The notes: generated from the sequence alone by a model not told the origin. DNA of 64,000 nt from Virgibacillus sp. MSP4-1 (GCF_010092505.1 NZ_CP048021.1:1116001-1180000), one strand, 5' to 3'. Counted from the stretch's first letter, positions 1-8,494 are shown. A program made the numbers and translations.

Positions 1-22
1 ACCTACTTTAAGGAATGATTTC

Positions 23-1846
23 ATGAGCTTTATTGAAAAAGAAACAAATTATTTCATGTTTATGCAGTTGAAAGATTTAGCTTTTTCCTTTATGAAAAAG
101 GATGTCGATATTCAATATAATCAGGTTTCCTTTCTGGATATTCATGCTCCTAAAGTGACGATTAGCAGCTTCTGGGAGAATCGTACAACTAAAAAACATT
201 TGGGTGAAAAAAGCGATATTTACCTGCGCGCTCTCGGAAATTATCATTTTAGTGACCGTCAGGCTTTTGTTCAATTTTTAAATCAAAATCAAAGCAACCG
301 TCTCCCTGCTTTTATTAAACAACTGACAGCTTTTCTGGAAGATATACGACTCGAGGAAAAAATACGTTCATTGCGGCCTGGTACAGGAAGATCTTTTTCC
401 TTCCGCAGAGAACAATATGCCCGTTTCTTTCAGGACCAATTAAAAGTCAACCGTAATCGAGGGTTTGATTCAGATACATTATTCTGTTATTTATCGTTAG
501 CCATCTTTAAAGGCATGGATGTATTTGAAGAATCCATCTTAACTATTCCGGATGCGACAATGGCAAAGATAAAAGAAAGATTGTATCGTATTTTTGATTG
601 CAGGAATACAGAAGAGGTTATTGATTTAGCATGGAATATTTACGAAATGACAGAGGAATATGTGGCCATAGATATGATTAACGCCTATTTTACCTTACCC
701 AAAATTAAGAGCAGGGATATGAAAGAGAATGAAGAGGATGAGTCTATCGATGAACTGTTCCCTACGTGGAGCAGAAAACGTAAAAAGGAAACCAAGGAAA
801 CCTTCCTGCAATTTGATGATGTAGATGGTGAGCATCAGGATACGAAATTTACAAAATCACCGAGAGAAAGTGAGTCTACAGATCAGGTAATGGCAAGTGT
901 TCAAGGCCAATCACAGCAAGCTGATTTAAATGATCACTCAGAGGCCTCCAACCAGCAATTGCAGGATGAAGAGGATAAAGAGGAATTTAACAAAGGTAAA
1001 GCCAATCGGTATGCTTTAGCCATTGAAAAAGATATAGAACCCTTAACAGAGCAGGACCTGAACGATTATGAGAGGCTAAGACAAAAAGTAACCTTAGAAA
1101 AGAAAAGGCTGGTAAAGCTGCTTACAGATATACTTGACCGGAAAAAGGAACATAACTACAGACGTCTACATTATGGAAAGCTGGATAAAAAATTGGTTCG
1201 CTTTTTAACCGAAGAAAATCCTAAGATGTTTGTTAAAAAGGATGAAGACATGACGTTTGATTGCACGTTCTCCCTTTTAGTGGACTGCTCCTCATCCATG
1301 ATGAATAAAATGAACAAGACAAAGGAAACCATTGTCCTCTTCCATGAAACGTTAAAACAGCTGAACATTTCCCACTCTGTAATGGGATTCTGGGAGGATG
1401 GTCTCGATAGCGATGATGAATATCAGCCCAATTACTTTCATGAAGTCATTCCTTTTCAAAACAGCTTGCAAAAATCTTCCGGACCTCATATTATGCAGCT
1501 TCAGCCTGAAGAGGATAACAGGGATGGATTTGCGATTAGATATGCCGGGCACAAGCTGTCTAAACAAAACGAGCAAAATAAATTCCTTTTTGTATTAACA
1601 GATGGAAAGCCGGCAGCATTTAATTACTTTCAAAACGGAATCATGGATACAAAAGAAGCAATACAACAGTTGAATAAGAAAAATGTCCGAACCATTGGTG
1701 TCCAAATGGACCAACAGGATGAACAGCAGGAAAAAATTATGGAATCCATGTATAATCAGCATTATCTTATGATTGACAATTTAAATGAAATGTCTGCCCA
1801 GTTTGCGGGCATTCTAAAAAAATTAATCATGCAATCAGGAAGTTAA
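23..1846 (+). CDS. VWA-domain protein, CobT/NorD-like
   Basis: A 607-residue soluble protein with a C-terminal von Willebrand A domain. The metal-binding MIDAS motif DCSSS lies at residues 421-425, after a long acidic, Gln/Asp-rich low-complexity linker (about 240-330). The N-terminal half is helical with no recognised motif. This build matches the CobT/NorD type, which normally works with a MoxR/CbbQ-type AAA+ ATPase to insert or activate metal cofactors. The partner gene would be expected just upstream, outside the window (inference). Start ATG is preceded by AAGGA at 8 nt. Its stop overlaps the stop of the convergent downstream gene by 3-4 bases. Exact target unknown. Confidence 0.75.
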   Translation: MSFIEKETNYFMFMQLKDLAFSFMKKDVDIQYNQVSFLDIHAPKVTISSFWENRTTKKHLGEKSDIYLRALGNYHFSDRQAFVQFLNQNQSNRLPAFIKQLTAFLEDIRLEEKIRSLRPGTGRSFSFRREQYARFFQDQLKVNRNRGFDSDTLFCYLSLAIFKGMDVFEESILTIPDATMAKIKERLYRIFDCRNTEEVIDLAWNIYEMTEEYVAIDMINAYFTLPKIKSRDMKENEEDESIDELFPTWSRKRKKETKETFLQFDDVDGEHQDTKFTKSPRESESTDQVMASVQGQSQQADLNDHSEASNQQLQDEEDKEEFNKGKANRYALAIEKDIEPLTEQDLNDYERLRQKVTLEKKRLVKLLTDILDRKKEHNYRRLHYGKLDKKLVRFLTEENPKMFVKKDEDMTFDCTFSLLVDCSSSMMNKMNKTKETIVLFHETLKQLNISHSVMGFWEDGLDSDDEYQPNYFHEVIPFQNSLQKSSGPHIMQLQPEEDNRDGFAIRYAGHKLSKQNEQNKFLFVLTDGKPAAFNYFQNGIMDTKEAIQQLNKKNVRTIGVQMDQQDEQQEKIMESMYNQHYLMIDNLNEMSAQFAGILKKLIMQSGS

Positions 1847-2115
1847 TGAATATGCATTCGATGGATTAGTTTATCCAGATCCTGCAGAAGGACCTCTGCT
1901 TCCTCCCTGCTCAATCTTACAGGCATTTGATCATTTACGGTAATGACACAGGATTCATCATCCTGTATCTGTTTAATTAAGTATTCATGTAATGCCTCAA
2001 TTTGAGACGACTGCAAAATGGATTGAGTCTCAAGATGTTTAATTTCCTGTATAATAAACTCATTTTCCTGAATGGAAAATTCACCCTTAATTAATTGTCC
2101 CTGATAGGTTTCCAT
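1843..2115 (-). CDS. Small hypothetical protein, acidic and helical
   Basis: A protein of about 90 residues without membrane segment or cysteine motif, rich in Glu, Gln and Ile and probably helical. I do not recognise the family. The ATG at 2115 is preferred over the upstream in-frame TTG at 2121 because AAGGAAGGG sits 6 nt before it. The 3' end overlaps the stop codon of the convergent VWA gene, an unusually tight tail-to-tail arrangement. Confidence 0.6.
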   Translation of the reverse strand: METYQGQLIKGEFSIQENEFIIQEIKHLETQSILQSSQIEALHEYLIKQIQDDESCVITVNDQMPVRLSREEAEVLLQDLDKLIHRMHIH

Positions 2116-2135
2116 ATCCAACCCTTCCTTCTATA

Positions 2136-2166
2136 CATAAGGGGAATCATAAAGATTCCCCTTATG
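2136..2166. terminator. Perfect hairpin between two small genes
   Basis: Inverted repeat with arms CATAAGGGGAAT (2136-2147) and its complement ending at 2166, forming a 12-13 bp stem. There is a T-rich stretch on the plus side (GTGTTTGTTTTATTTT) but no U-run on the minus side. It could stop plus-strand read-through from the VWA gene, or act as a processing hairpin between the two minus-strand genes. Confidence 0.55.
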
Positions 2167-2175
2167 GTGTTTGTT

Positions 2176-2361
2176 TTATTTTCTCCCTTTCGCTCTTCTA
2201 TCTGCTGCATTGGAGCGCTGCTGTGCTTCAAGATCCTCATGGTCAGCCAGTTCCTGGGAAAATTCAATGTCCCGACCGTCAGAAGCAATATCCCTTCGAG
2301 GGGTTTGAGGCAGCTTTTGTTTGTTCTTATCTCTTGGTTTTTGGCTTTGTCCTCGTCCCAT
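2176..2361 (-). CDS. Small basic protein, YfhD-like
   Basis: A 61-residue hydrophilic protein beginning MGRGQSQKPRDKNKQKLPQ and containing the stretch DIEFSQELADHEDLEAQ. The combination of a basic Asn/Lys/Gln N-terminus with an FSQELAD core resembles the YfhD-type small proteins of Bacillus, whose function is unknown. The start is set at the ATG 7 nt after AAAGGAG; an ATG two codons upstream lies only 1 nt from that site. Likely cytosolic, with no cysteines. Confidence 0.6.
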   Translation of the reverse strand: MGRGQSQKPRDKNKQKLPQTPRRDIASDGRDIEFSQELADHEDLEAQQRSNAADRRAKGRK

Positions 2362-2447
2362 TGTCATGCTCCTTTCCCGTTTTAATGAACACACGGTTCA
2401 CTTTTTAGGTTCCCATTTGTTGTAATGAAGTATGTTTCCACTTTCTG

Positions 2448-3422
2448 CTATTTGTTTAAATAAAATGACGCTTCATCGACCATTTCTACTTCAGGATTTG
2501 ATTTTAGATCTTTAACTAATTGAAATAAAGCCTCGTCCTTTTTTTTGGCCTCAATCATACAATCAATTTGGTCTGTGCTCCCATTGACTTCTTTCGCAAA
2601 TTGTAAAAACATATCAGAATCAACTGTATCTGCATGGGCACGAAACTGCTTTTCACTTTTTGGACTGGAGATATGCATTTTCACTGCATGCGGAGAGGCA
2701 TTCCACGTATTTAAAATTCGTTCCCACTCCTTTATCCAGTTTTCCTGTTCATGATTAGCAAGATGGTGATGGAGGTCAAACACTGCTGGTATATTTAATT
2801 TTTCACAAACATATAAAATATCATGTATATGATAGGTTTTATCATCATTTTCAAGCATAATCATTTCCTGTATACGTTCAGGTACATACGACCAATTTGT
2901 TATAAAACGCTCCAGAGAGTCCTCTTTGCTTTCATATTTTCCTCCAAGATGTAGTACACACCGGTGCCTTGGACTTAGCTTCATATTGGTTAACAGCTTA
3001 TAATGATAATCGAGTGTGAGAATAGAGGTCTTTAAAACCTCTTTTCTGGGGGTATTGAGTACCACAAAGTGATCAGGGTGGAAATCAATTCGCATTTGAT
3101 TTCGTTCGGCAAAATCCCCTAAATCCGCCAATTCCTTCTTCACGGGACTGATGTAATCCCATCCCTTTAAGGCTTCGTGAGTTGCCAGGGGTACCAGTCT
3201 GGAGCTTAGACGAAAGAAATGAATATCATTTGCCTTGTTATGCTTTAGAAGACGTAGACAGTTCTGTACATTGGATTGGGCGACGCTTTCCAGCTTATGG
3301 ACCGCAGCCTCCTCATCGTCAAATTGTGAGTAGCGTTTATAGGTCATCGTTTGTGACGGAGAACTATTTTTCAGGTGAACACTCATAGCGACATATCCAA
3401 GTCGAAATAATGTTTTTGTCAT
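2448..3422 (-). CDS. uvsE: UV damage endonuclease UvsE
   Basis: A 324-residue UVDE-family TIM-barrel endonuclease. It nicks DNA 5' of UV photoproducts and starts an alternative excision repair route. The N-terminal TLFRLGYVAMSVHL is typical, and metal-ligand His/Glu/Asp clusters appear along the barrel (IDFHPDHFVVLN, MLENDDKT, VFDLHHHLANH). The ATG at 3422 is chosen because GAGGG lies 6 nt upstream; a GTG at 3443 would add seven residues. It stands alone in its orientation. Found in spore-formers, where it adds to photolyase-independent UV resistance. Confidence 0.9.
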   Translation of the reverse strand: MTKTLFRLGYVAMSVHLKNSSPSQTMTYKRYSQFDDEEAAVHKLESVAQSNVQNCLRLLKHNKANDIHFFRLSSRLVPLATHEALKGWDYISPVKKELADLGDFAERNQMRIDFHPDHFVVLNTPRKEVLKTSILTLDYHYKLLTNMKLSPRHRCVLHLGGKYESKEDSLERFITNWSYVPERIQEMIMLENDDKTYHIHDILYVCEKLNIPAVFDLHHHLANHEQENWIKEWERILNTWNASPHAVKMHISSPKSEKQFRAHADTVDSDMFLQFAKEVNGSTDQIDCMIEAKKKDEALFQLVKDLKSNPEVEMVDEASFYLNK

Positions 3423-3515
3423 TGTATCCCTCAGTTTTTTCACTTAGTCTATGTAATCGAACCATTTTTATCAGAGAACAAAAAATCTTATACATAGTTC
3501 AATACTCGGAATAAA

Positions 3516-3547
3516 GTAAAAAAATAACCCGCATAAATATGGGGGTT
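3516..3547 (-). terminator. Rho-independent terminator after the Cys-rich mini-gene
   Basis: On the minus strand AACCCCCAT-attt-ATGCGGGTT is followed by ATTTTTTT. It closes the aminotransferase/RpiR/Cys-rich unit and separates it from uvsE. Confidence 0.8.
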
Positions 3548-3580
3548 ATGCAGGCATGTTTCAATATCCAGACAAGATTC

Positions 3581-3766
3581 CTATTTTTTCTTTTCTAAAA
3601 TCTTCCGGATACGTGGCTTTGGATCCCAGCAATTAAATTGATAATTTGATTTCGTATAATATCCCAGGCGTTTGCATTTTGTTACGACCTTTCCATCCTC
3701 TCTGCCAGCCAGAAAATGAACACACGTTGCACAGCAATGGTAGTTGTTTAACCGATTCTCTTTCAT
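3581..3766 (-). CDS. Cys-rich mini-protein (possible zinc ribbon)
   Basis: About 61 residues with CCATC near the N-terminus and two further Cys (KCKRLGY, FNCWDPKP), a pattern that could bind zinc. The last residues are strongly basic. An ATG at 3775 forms an ATGA overlap with the stop of the RpiR gene but lies 1 nt from GGAGG. The next ATG, at 3766, has about 9 nt spacing and is preferred. Either way it is translationally coupled to the regulator gene. Function unknown. Confidence 0.6.
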   Translation of the reverse strand: MKENRLNNYHCCATCVHFLAGREDGKVVTKCKRLGYYTKSNYQFNCWDPKPRIRKILEKKK

Positions 3767-3771
3767 TAAGT

Positions 3772-4632
3772 TCATTCCTCCCTCTTTTTATGAAAAATAT
3801 CCAGGTAATCCCACGTCTTTTCAAGGTCCTCCAGTTTTTGTTTTATATCCATATTTCTGGCGTTCCCCATTTGTGTAACCAAAGCGTTCATTAAACTTAA
3901 AGGGGCAACAAAGGAATCTATAAAAGACGGCAATCTGCTTGAAGCGGTTAGGGGTACATCTGCAATGGGGACCAGTGGAGATAACAGATTATCTGTAATA
4001 GCGATGGTAGTTGCTCCTCTTTCCCCTGCAAAGGAAAACATTTTCAAGGTTGATTGGGTATAACGGGGAAAGCTGATACCAACCACTACATCATTTTCAT
4101 GTAGGTTATAAAATTTTTCAGATATGAGCTCAACTGAGGAAATAAATTCTACATGACTTCTCATAATGCGAAGATAATATTCAAGAAAAACTCCAAGTGA
4201 AACTGCACTGCGACTGGCCACAATATAAATATTATTCGCGCCCAGCAGGAGGTTTACAGCTTTCTGGAACTGTGTCTGATCCAGGTTTTCCATAGTGGAA
4301 CGTATATTGGAGATATCATCCTGAAAGATGTTATACAGCCACTGATCCTCCTCATCATATACCTGAGAGCTCATTTGTAAGCGTTCGGTTGTTGTAAGCT
4401 GTTTTTGAAGGGAATCCTGCATGGCCTGCTGCAGTTCCGGAAAACCTGAATACCCTATAAAGGTTGCAAACCTGACTACTGTTGCCTCACTGACCGAAGT
4501 AATCTGGGCAAGTTTACCTACCGTTAAAAAGGGTACTTTATTAGGATTTCTTAAAATGTATTCACCAATCTTTTTGTGTGATTTACTCATATTAGGAATC
4601 TTTTCTCCGATGGTTTGATAAACATTGCCCAT
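3772..4632 (-). CDS. RpiR/MurR-family transcriptional regulator
   Basis: A 286-residue regulator. The N-terminal RpiR helix-turn-helix (about residues 1-75; VGKLAQITSVSEATVVRFAT is the recognition region) is followed by a sugar-isomerase (SIS) domain at about 125-260, containing NNIYIVASRSAVSLG and the phosphosugar-binding-like ISFPRYTQST. The family usually senses a phosphorylated sugar or amino sugar and represses nearby catabolic genes. It lies 6 bp after the aminotransferase gene with GAGGAGG in front, so it is in the same operon. The palindrome at 6059-6076 is its likely target. The effector is not evident. Confidence 0.88.
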   Translation of the reverse strand: MGNVYQTIGEKIPNMSKSHKKIGEYILRNPNKVPFLTVGKLAQITSVSEATVVRFATFIGYSGFPELQQAMQDSLQKQLTTTERLQMSSQVYDEEDQWLYNIFQDDISNIRSTMENLDQTQFQKAVNLLLGANNIYIVASRSAVSLGVFLEYYLRIMRSHVEFISSVELISEKFYNLHENDVVVGISFPRYTQSTLKMFSFAGERGATTIAITDNLLSPLVPIADVPLTASSRLPSFIDSFVAPLSLMNALVTQMGNARNMDIKQKLEDLEKTWDYLDIFHKKREE

Positions 4633-4638
4633 GGTTTT

Positions 4639-6009
4639 CTACCTCCTCAGTTTCTTTAATACTTCCTCATGTAATTCTGCAGTTTTTTCAATGTCTTCTA
4701 CTGTATGCACGGTTGACATCGAATAACGATTCATTGGTTTTGTGTAAATACCTTTCTTCAGCAATTCCTGATCAATCATTTTTCGAAAGGATGTATTTGC
4801 TTTCTGTAAATCACGATAATTTTTTACAGGCTCATTTGCTAGAATAATATTGAAAATACTCCCCATTCCAATGGTTTGCATTTCCACGCCATATTGTTTA
4901 TAGACTGTTTCTAACCGGTGACGCAGATAATAAGTCCTCTCCACCAATTGTTCAAAAACCTGATTGTTTTCTAAAGCTTCAATGGTTGCAAGCCCTGCGG
5001 CTAATACGGTTGGATGACCATTGTAGGTGCCACTGTGGAATAGAACATCTTTCCCCTTCACTTTACTTCCGGCACTCAGGATATCACGGCCGCCATTTGG
5101 AGCACTAATCATCATGATCTCTTCCCGTCCACCGACAGCTCCAACTGGAAAACCTCCTCCAAGGACCTTTCCCAAAGCCGTCAAATCGGGCTTCACATCA
5201 TAGACTGTCTGACAACCGCCAAGGGATGTTCGAAAACCGGTCTTTACTTCATCAAAAATGAACAGAATTCCAAGCTCTTCTGTTACTTTTCTTAATCCCT
5301 GTATAAATTCTTCATCTCCAGGAATAAATCCTCCCTGAACAGGTTCGAGAATAACAGCAGAAAGTTCAGTTGCATGCTTACGTAAAAGTTGTTCGGTAGC
5401 ATCTAAATCGTTAAATGGTAAAATGACGGTATTCTCAACAAAATAATCCGGAATTCCTGTTGATTCAGGGATTGAGTTTGGCTCATTCTGTGATCCCGAC
5501 TTCTCGATCTCCGGGTTAACACTTACTAAAAACTGATTAGACCCTCCATGATAATGTCCCTCAAATTTTGCGATTTTTTCCTTACCTGTATATGCCATCG
5601 CTGCCCGTACAGCCAAAAGAGTGGCTTCTAAGCCTGAGTTTGTATATCTGACCATTTCAATGCCAGGATACAGATCCACCAATTTTTCCGCCATTTTTAT
5701 TTCCAGTTGGTGAGGTGTGCCGAAAATGGTTGTTCCCTGACTCTCTAATTGATCATAAACGGCCTGCATCACGGGGGCATATCCGTGTCCGTGAATCAGT
5801 GCACCATAGCTTAGAAGGTAGTCAATATATTCGTTACCATCTGCATCATATAATCGGCTCCCTTTTCCCTTCTCCATCATAATCGGATGTGGTTCAAAAT
5901 ATTTAATGTTCGCAGTCACACCACCTGGCATGACCTCACACGCCCGCGCATATAATTCTCCTGACTTTCGATTGGGACCTGAATCAAAGGAAGCTTTTTG
6001 TTTTAACAC
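4639..6009 (-). CDS. Class III aminotransferase, glutamate-1-semialdehyde-mutase-like
   Basis: A 456-residue PLP enzyme of fold type I. The Schiff-base lysine is K281 in LTALGKVLGGGFPVGA and the ring-nitrogen Asp is D253 in FIFDEVKTGF. The N-terminal region (MPGGVTANIKYFEPHPIM) resembles glutamate-1-semialdehyde 2,1-aminomutase and related aspartate aminotransferase-family proteins. No heme biosynthesis genes are nearby and a RpiR regulator follows, so I infer a catabolic or amino-sugar role rather than HemL function. The start is GTG, 9 nt after AAAGGAG. The substrate cannot be told from sequence. Confidence 0.8.
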   Translation of the reverse strand: MLKQKASFDSGPNRKSGELYARACEVMPGGVTANIKYFEPHPIMMEKGKGSRLYDADGNEYIDYLLSYGALIHGHGYAPVMQAVYDQLESQGTTIFGTPHQLEIKMAEKLVDLYPGIEMVRYTNSGLEATLLAVRAAMAYTGKEKIAKFEGHYHGGSNQFLVSVNPEIEKSGSQNEPNSIPESTGIPDYFVENTVILPFNDLDATEQLLRKHATELSAVILEPVQGGFIPGDEEFIQGLRKVTEELGILFIFDEVKTGFRTSLGGCQTVYDVKPDLTALGKVLGGGFPVGAVGGREEIMMISAPNGGRDILSAGSKVKGKDVLFHSGTYNGHPTVLAAGLATIEALENNQVFEQLVERTYYLRHRLETVYKQYGVEMQTIGMGSIFNIILANEPVKNYRDLQKANTSFRKMIDQELLKKGIYTKPMNRYSMSTVHTVEDIEKTAELHEEVLKKLRR

Positions 6010-6058
6010 TTCTTCATTCTCCTTTTAAATGAAAATTATGTTTCTTTTTTTGTATTAT

Positions 6059-6076
6059 ATGAAATATTCATTTCAT
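6059..6076 (-). promoter_or_regulatory. Candidate RpiR operator inside the aminotransferase promoter
   Basis: The perfect palindrome ATGAAATATTCATTTCAT (7-bp arms, 4-bp spacer) lies about 50 bp upstream of the aminotransferase GTG. On the minus strand it fills the spacer between a -35-like TTCAAA and a -10 TATAAT (17-bp spacing). TGAAA-N-TTTCA palindromes are typical of RpiR-family operators, so autorepression of the operon is likely. Confidence 0.6.
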
Positions 6077-6136
6077 TTTGAACCCCAAAATGTAAAATTA
6101 CTTAAAATTTGCCGTTTATGTACAAGCCATTCATAA

Positions 6137-6167
6137 TCAAAAATACCCTGGAATTTATCTCCCAGGG
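6137..6167 (-). terminator. Terminator after modA
   Basis: On the minus strand CCCTGG-gagataaatt-CCAGGG is followed by TATTTTTGA. It ends the mobA-modA unit. Confidence 0.75.
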
Positions 6168-6182
6168 CAGCGTCCTATTTTA

Positions 6183-6953
6183 TTAACCTTTAATGATGAA
6201 ACCATGCCTTTTATAGATCTTTTCAGCCGTCTCGGATTGGGCAAACTGGTAGAAGGCATCTTTTGCCTTCTTAATCGCTTTATCTTTTTGATTATCATCC
6301 TTTAACATCGCTAAATAGTACTTAATGGGCGAATGTAATGCGGTGTCAAACTCCCGTACTGCCGTAACATTTTCAACCAGATCCGCATCACTGATATAGA
6401 CGATTCCTAAATCTGCGGTTCCTTTGTTAACCAGCGTTAATACTTGTGTGACATCCTTTGTAAACACCAGTTGATCCTCAAGACGTTCCCATTTATTAAG
6501 CTGCCTTAAAACTTCTTTTGCATAGGTTCCTGCGGGTACGGATTCCGGGGTACCGATAGCTAATTTTCTATCTGAACGGAGCAGTTCATCAATAGTCCGA
6601 ACAGATGCTTGTTCGGATTTAATTAACACTAAAGAGTTTGTCAAAAGCTGATTCCCCTCTTTTACAAAGTCCTGTTGCTTAACCCGTTGATAGTCCCTTT
6701 CGGATGCTGAGAAAAACAAATCAATAGGGGCTCCCTGCTCAATCTGTCTCCGCAAAGTCCCCGTACCACCGGTATTTAGATGAACACGAATAGATGGGTA
6801 TTCGTGTTCAAAAGCACGGATCACTTCCTGCAGGCTCTCTGACATACTGGAGGCTGCTGAAACTGTAACCTCCGTTTTATCCCTCTCACCATTAGATGTA
6901 CAGCCTGAAATGATGATTAAACATCCCATCAGCATTGCAACAAATCTTTTCAT
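6183..6953 (-). CDS. modA: Molybdate ABC transporter substrate-binding lipoprotein ModA
   Basis: A 256-residue periplasmic-binding-fold protein with a lipoprotein signal: basic start, hydrophobic segment, lipobox ISGC with the lipid-bearing C18. TVSAASSMSESLQEVIRAFE and VHLNTGGTGTLRRQIEQGAP are the oxyanion-binding motifs of ModA, with the DLFFSASERD and LGIVYISDA regions also conserved. It captures molybdate or tungstate outside the membrane. The permease and ATPase genes modB and modC are not adjacent, and a terminator follows directly. It sits 28 bp after mobA, tying molybdate uptake to the nitrate reductase cofactor. Confidence 0.9.
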   Translation of the reverse strand: MKRFVAMLMGCLIIISGCTSNGERDKTEVTVSAASSMSESLQEVIRAFEHEYPSIRVHLNTGGTGTLRRQIEQGAPIDLFFSASERDYQRVKQQDFVKEGNQLLTNSLVLIKSEQASVRTIDELLRSDRKLAIGTPESVPAGTYAKEVLRQLNKWERLEDQLVFTKDVTQVLTLVNKGTADLGIVYISDADLVENVTAVREFDTALHSPIKYYLAMLKDDNQKDKAIKKAKDAFYQFAQSETAEKIYKRHGFIIKG

Positions 6954-6981
6954 CGTTCACCATCCTGACTAACGAAAAACT

Positions 6982-7578
6982 TCATTTACTCTCTCTATCG
7001 TTATGTATATAAACCTGAAAATCGGTAGAGTCGTTTATATTGTAAAAAGGCTGATGTTCTTCAATATTTATATACTTTACCTGGCACATATCAAGTAGTC
7101 TGGCAACAGAATAATCATCTGAATCCAGCACACGTTTAATATTAGATTTAATCCGTGCTGAGTAGGCAGCAACTAACGGCTGTTTCCGACTTGCAACGAC
7201 AGGAAGGACCACATCAGTATCTCCGTCTATGTTGTGGACTAACTGTTGTAATACACGAGTTTCCATAAAGGGTACATCTACAGGAAGCACGATATACCAG
7301 TCAAAGGTTTTAGCATTCATAGCTGTCCATAAACCAGAGAGCGGTCCCCTCTCTTTCAGTTCCGGGGAGTCATTAAGAACGGTAAGATTTTTCATGTAAT
7401 GCAGGTCAAAATGATTATAAAGCTCAGGATTGGTAATCAAAAAGAGTTCATCGACTACAGGCCGTAATGCATCCAGTGAATATTGATAAAAATCCTTCCC
7501 CTCTCTTTTGGCAAATGCTTTAGGTGAGCCAAAACGTCTGGACTTCCCTCCTGCCAAAACGACACCTGCTAAATTCAT
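6982..7578 (-). CDS. mobA: Molybdenum cofactor guanylyltransferase MobA
   Basis: A 198-residue nucleotidyltransferase with the GTP-binding signature LAGGKSRRFGSPKAFA at its N-terminus and the metal-binding Asp region LPVDVPFM. It attaches GMP to Mo-molybdopterin to give the (bis-)MGD cofactor needed by NarG. The ATG at 7578 is set because GAGGG lies 5 nt upstream; a GTG 39 nt further up lacks a good site. It is divergent from fnr (159-bp gap) and followed by modA. Confidence 0.9.
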   Translation of the reverse strand: MNLAGVVLAGGKSRRFGSPKAFAKREGKDFYQYSLDALRPVVDELFLITNPELYNHFDLHYMKNLTVLNDSPELKERGPLSGLWTAMNAKTFDWYIVLPVDVPFMETRVLQQLVHNIDGDTDVVLPVVASRKQPLVAAYSARIKSNIKRVLDSDDYSVARLLDMCQVKYINIEEHQPFYNINDSTDFQVYIHNDRESK

Positions 7579-7737
7579 AACAACCCTCATTTCACAATAA
7601 TTTTGCATATTAGTCACAAATTCGTTATTTATCAGGAAAAAAGAGATACGTCTACGGTGCTAGAATAACAGTATACAGAGAATTTTCAACTTATGAAAGA
7701 ATATCGGTGTATTTACATAGTTAAGGAGTGTTTGAAT

Positions 7738-8460
7738 ATGCATTCAGACCTGTTGCTTAAAGCACGAACCAATGATCAGCCTATTTCTCATGAATTACAG
7801 GACCTTCTCCATTCCATTAGTACCGTTCGGAAAATAGATAGAGACAGTTTCCTCTTTCATGAAGGTGATATAGCAAATGAAATCTTTGTCATCAAACATG
7901 GCCTCGTGCAAATATCCAAGCTGACAGCAAACGGGAAAGAAATGATTCTGCGTATATGTAAAGAAGACGATATCGTCGGTGAATTGATTCTTTTTATTGA
8001 CGATGCCACTTACTTGCTTAGTGCAAAAGTCGTTGAACCAGGAGAAGTATTTGTTATCCGGAAAGATCAGCTGGAACAGGCATTAACCACGAATAATGCC
8101 CTTACTGTAGAATTTATGAAATGGACAAGTCAGCACATGAGAAAATTCCAGACGAAAATTAGAGATCTGCTGCTCAATGGAAAAAAAGGTGCCCTTTATT
8201 CTACACTCATCCGTCTTTCCAACAGTTATGGGACCAAGGTGAAAGATGGTATTTTAATTGATATTGTCCTGACTAATTCCGAGCTTGGGAAATTCTGCGC
8301 CGCTACTAGAGAAAGTGTTAACCGGATGCTTGTTGAACTAAGGAAATTAAACGTCATTTCCATCAATAAGGCTGGAAAGATTTTAATCAGAGATTTACCA
8401 TTCCTCCGTGAACAAAATGGCTGTGAAAATTGTCCCATTGAGACTTGTAATATCAATTAA
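7738..8460 (+). CDS. fnr: Anaerobic regulator Fnr, Bacillus type (Crp/Fnr family)
   Basis: A 240-residue regulator with a cyclic-nucleotide-like sensor domain (about 25-135) and a Crp-type winged helix (about 145-222; NSELGKFCAATRESVNRML is the DNA-reading part). The C-terminus carries C229-x2-C232-x4-C237. Together with D143 these match the three Cys and one Asp that hold the [4Fe-4S] cluster in B. subtilis Fnr (C227, C230, C235, D141) with a constant shift of two. It should activate nitrate respiration genes without oxygen. The ATG at 7738 is 9 nt after AAGGAG and gives a length close to B. subtilis Fnr. Confidence 0.93.
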   Translation: MHSDLLLKARTNDQPISHELQDLLHSISTVRKIDRDSFLFHEGDIANEIFVIKHGLVQISKLTANGKEMILRICKEDDIVGELILFIDDATYLLSAKVVEPGEVFVIRKDQLEQALTTNNALTVEFMKWTSQHMRKFQTKIRDLLLNGKKGALYSTLIRLSNSYGTKVKDGILIDIVLTNSELGKFCAATRESVNRMLVELRKLNVISINKAGKILIRDLPFLREQNGCENCPIETCNIN

Positions 8461-8494
8461 CAGGGACGTTCAGGTGTCTCTGTTATTTTCTTTT
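8459..8494 (+). terminator. Terminator after fnr
   Basis: The 9-bp stem AACAGGGAC / GTCTCTGTT (one G-T pair) with an 8-nt loop is followed by ATTTTCTTTT on the plus strand. It starts within the fnr stop codon and lies between fnr and convergent moaA. The minus side has no U-run. Confidence 0.75.

Noticed and set aside
4639-6009. Naming the aminotransferase hemL
   Set aside because: The fold and motifs fit, but the neighbours are a RpiR regulator and a mini-protein rather than heme genes, so a specific function is not supported.
7579-7737. Possible Fnr box between mobA and fnr
   Set aside because: TTGTGACTAATATGCAAA keeps only one half-site; the second half does not match TCACA.
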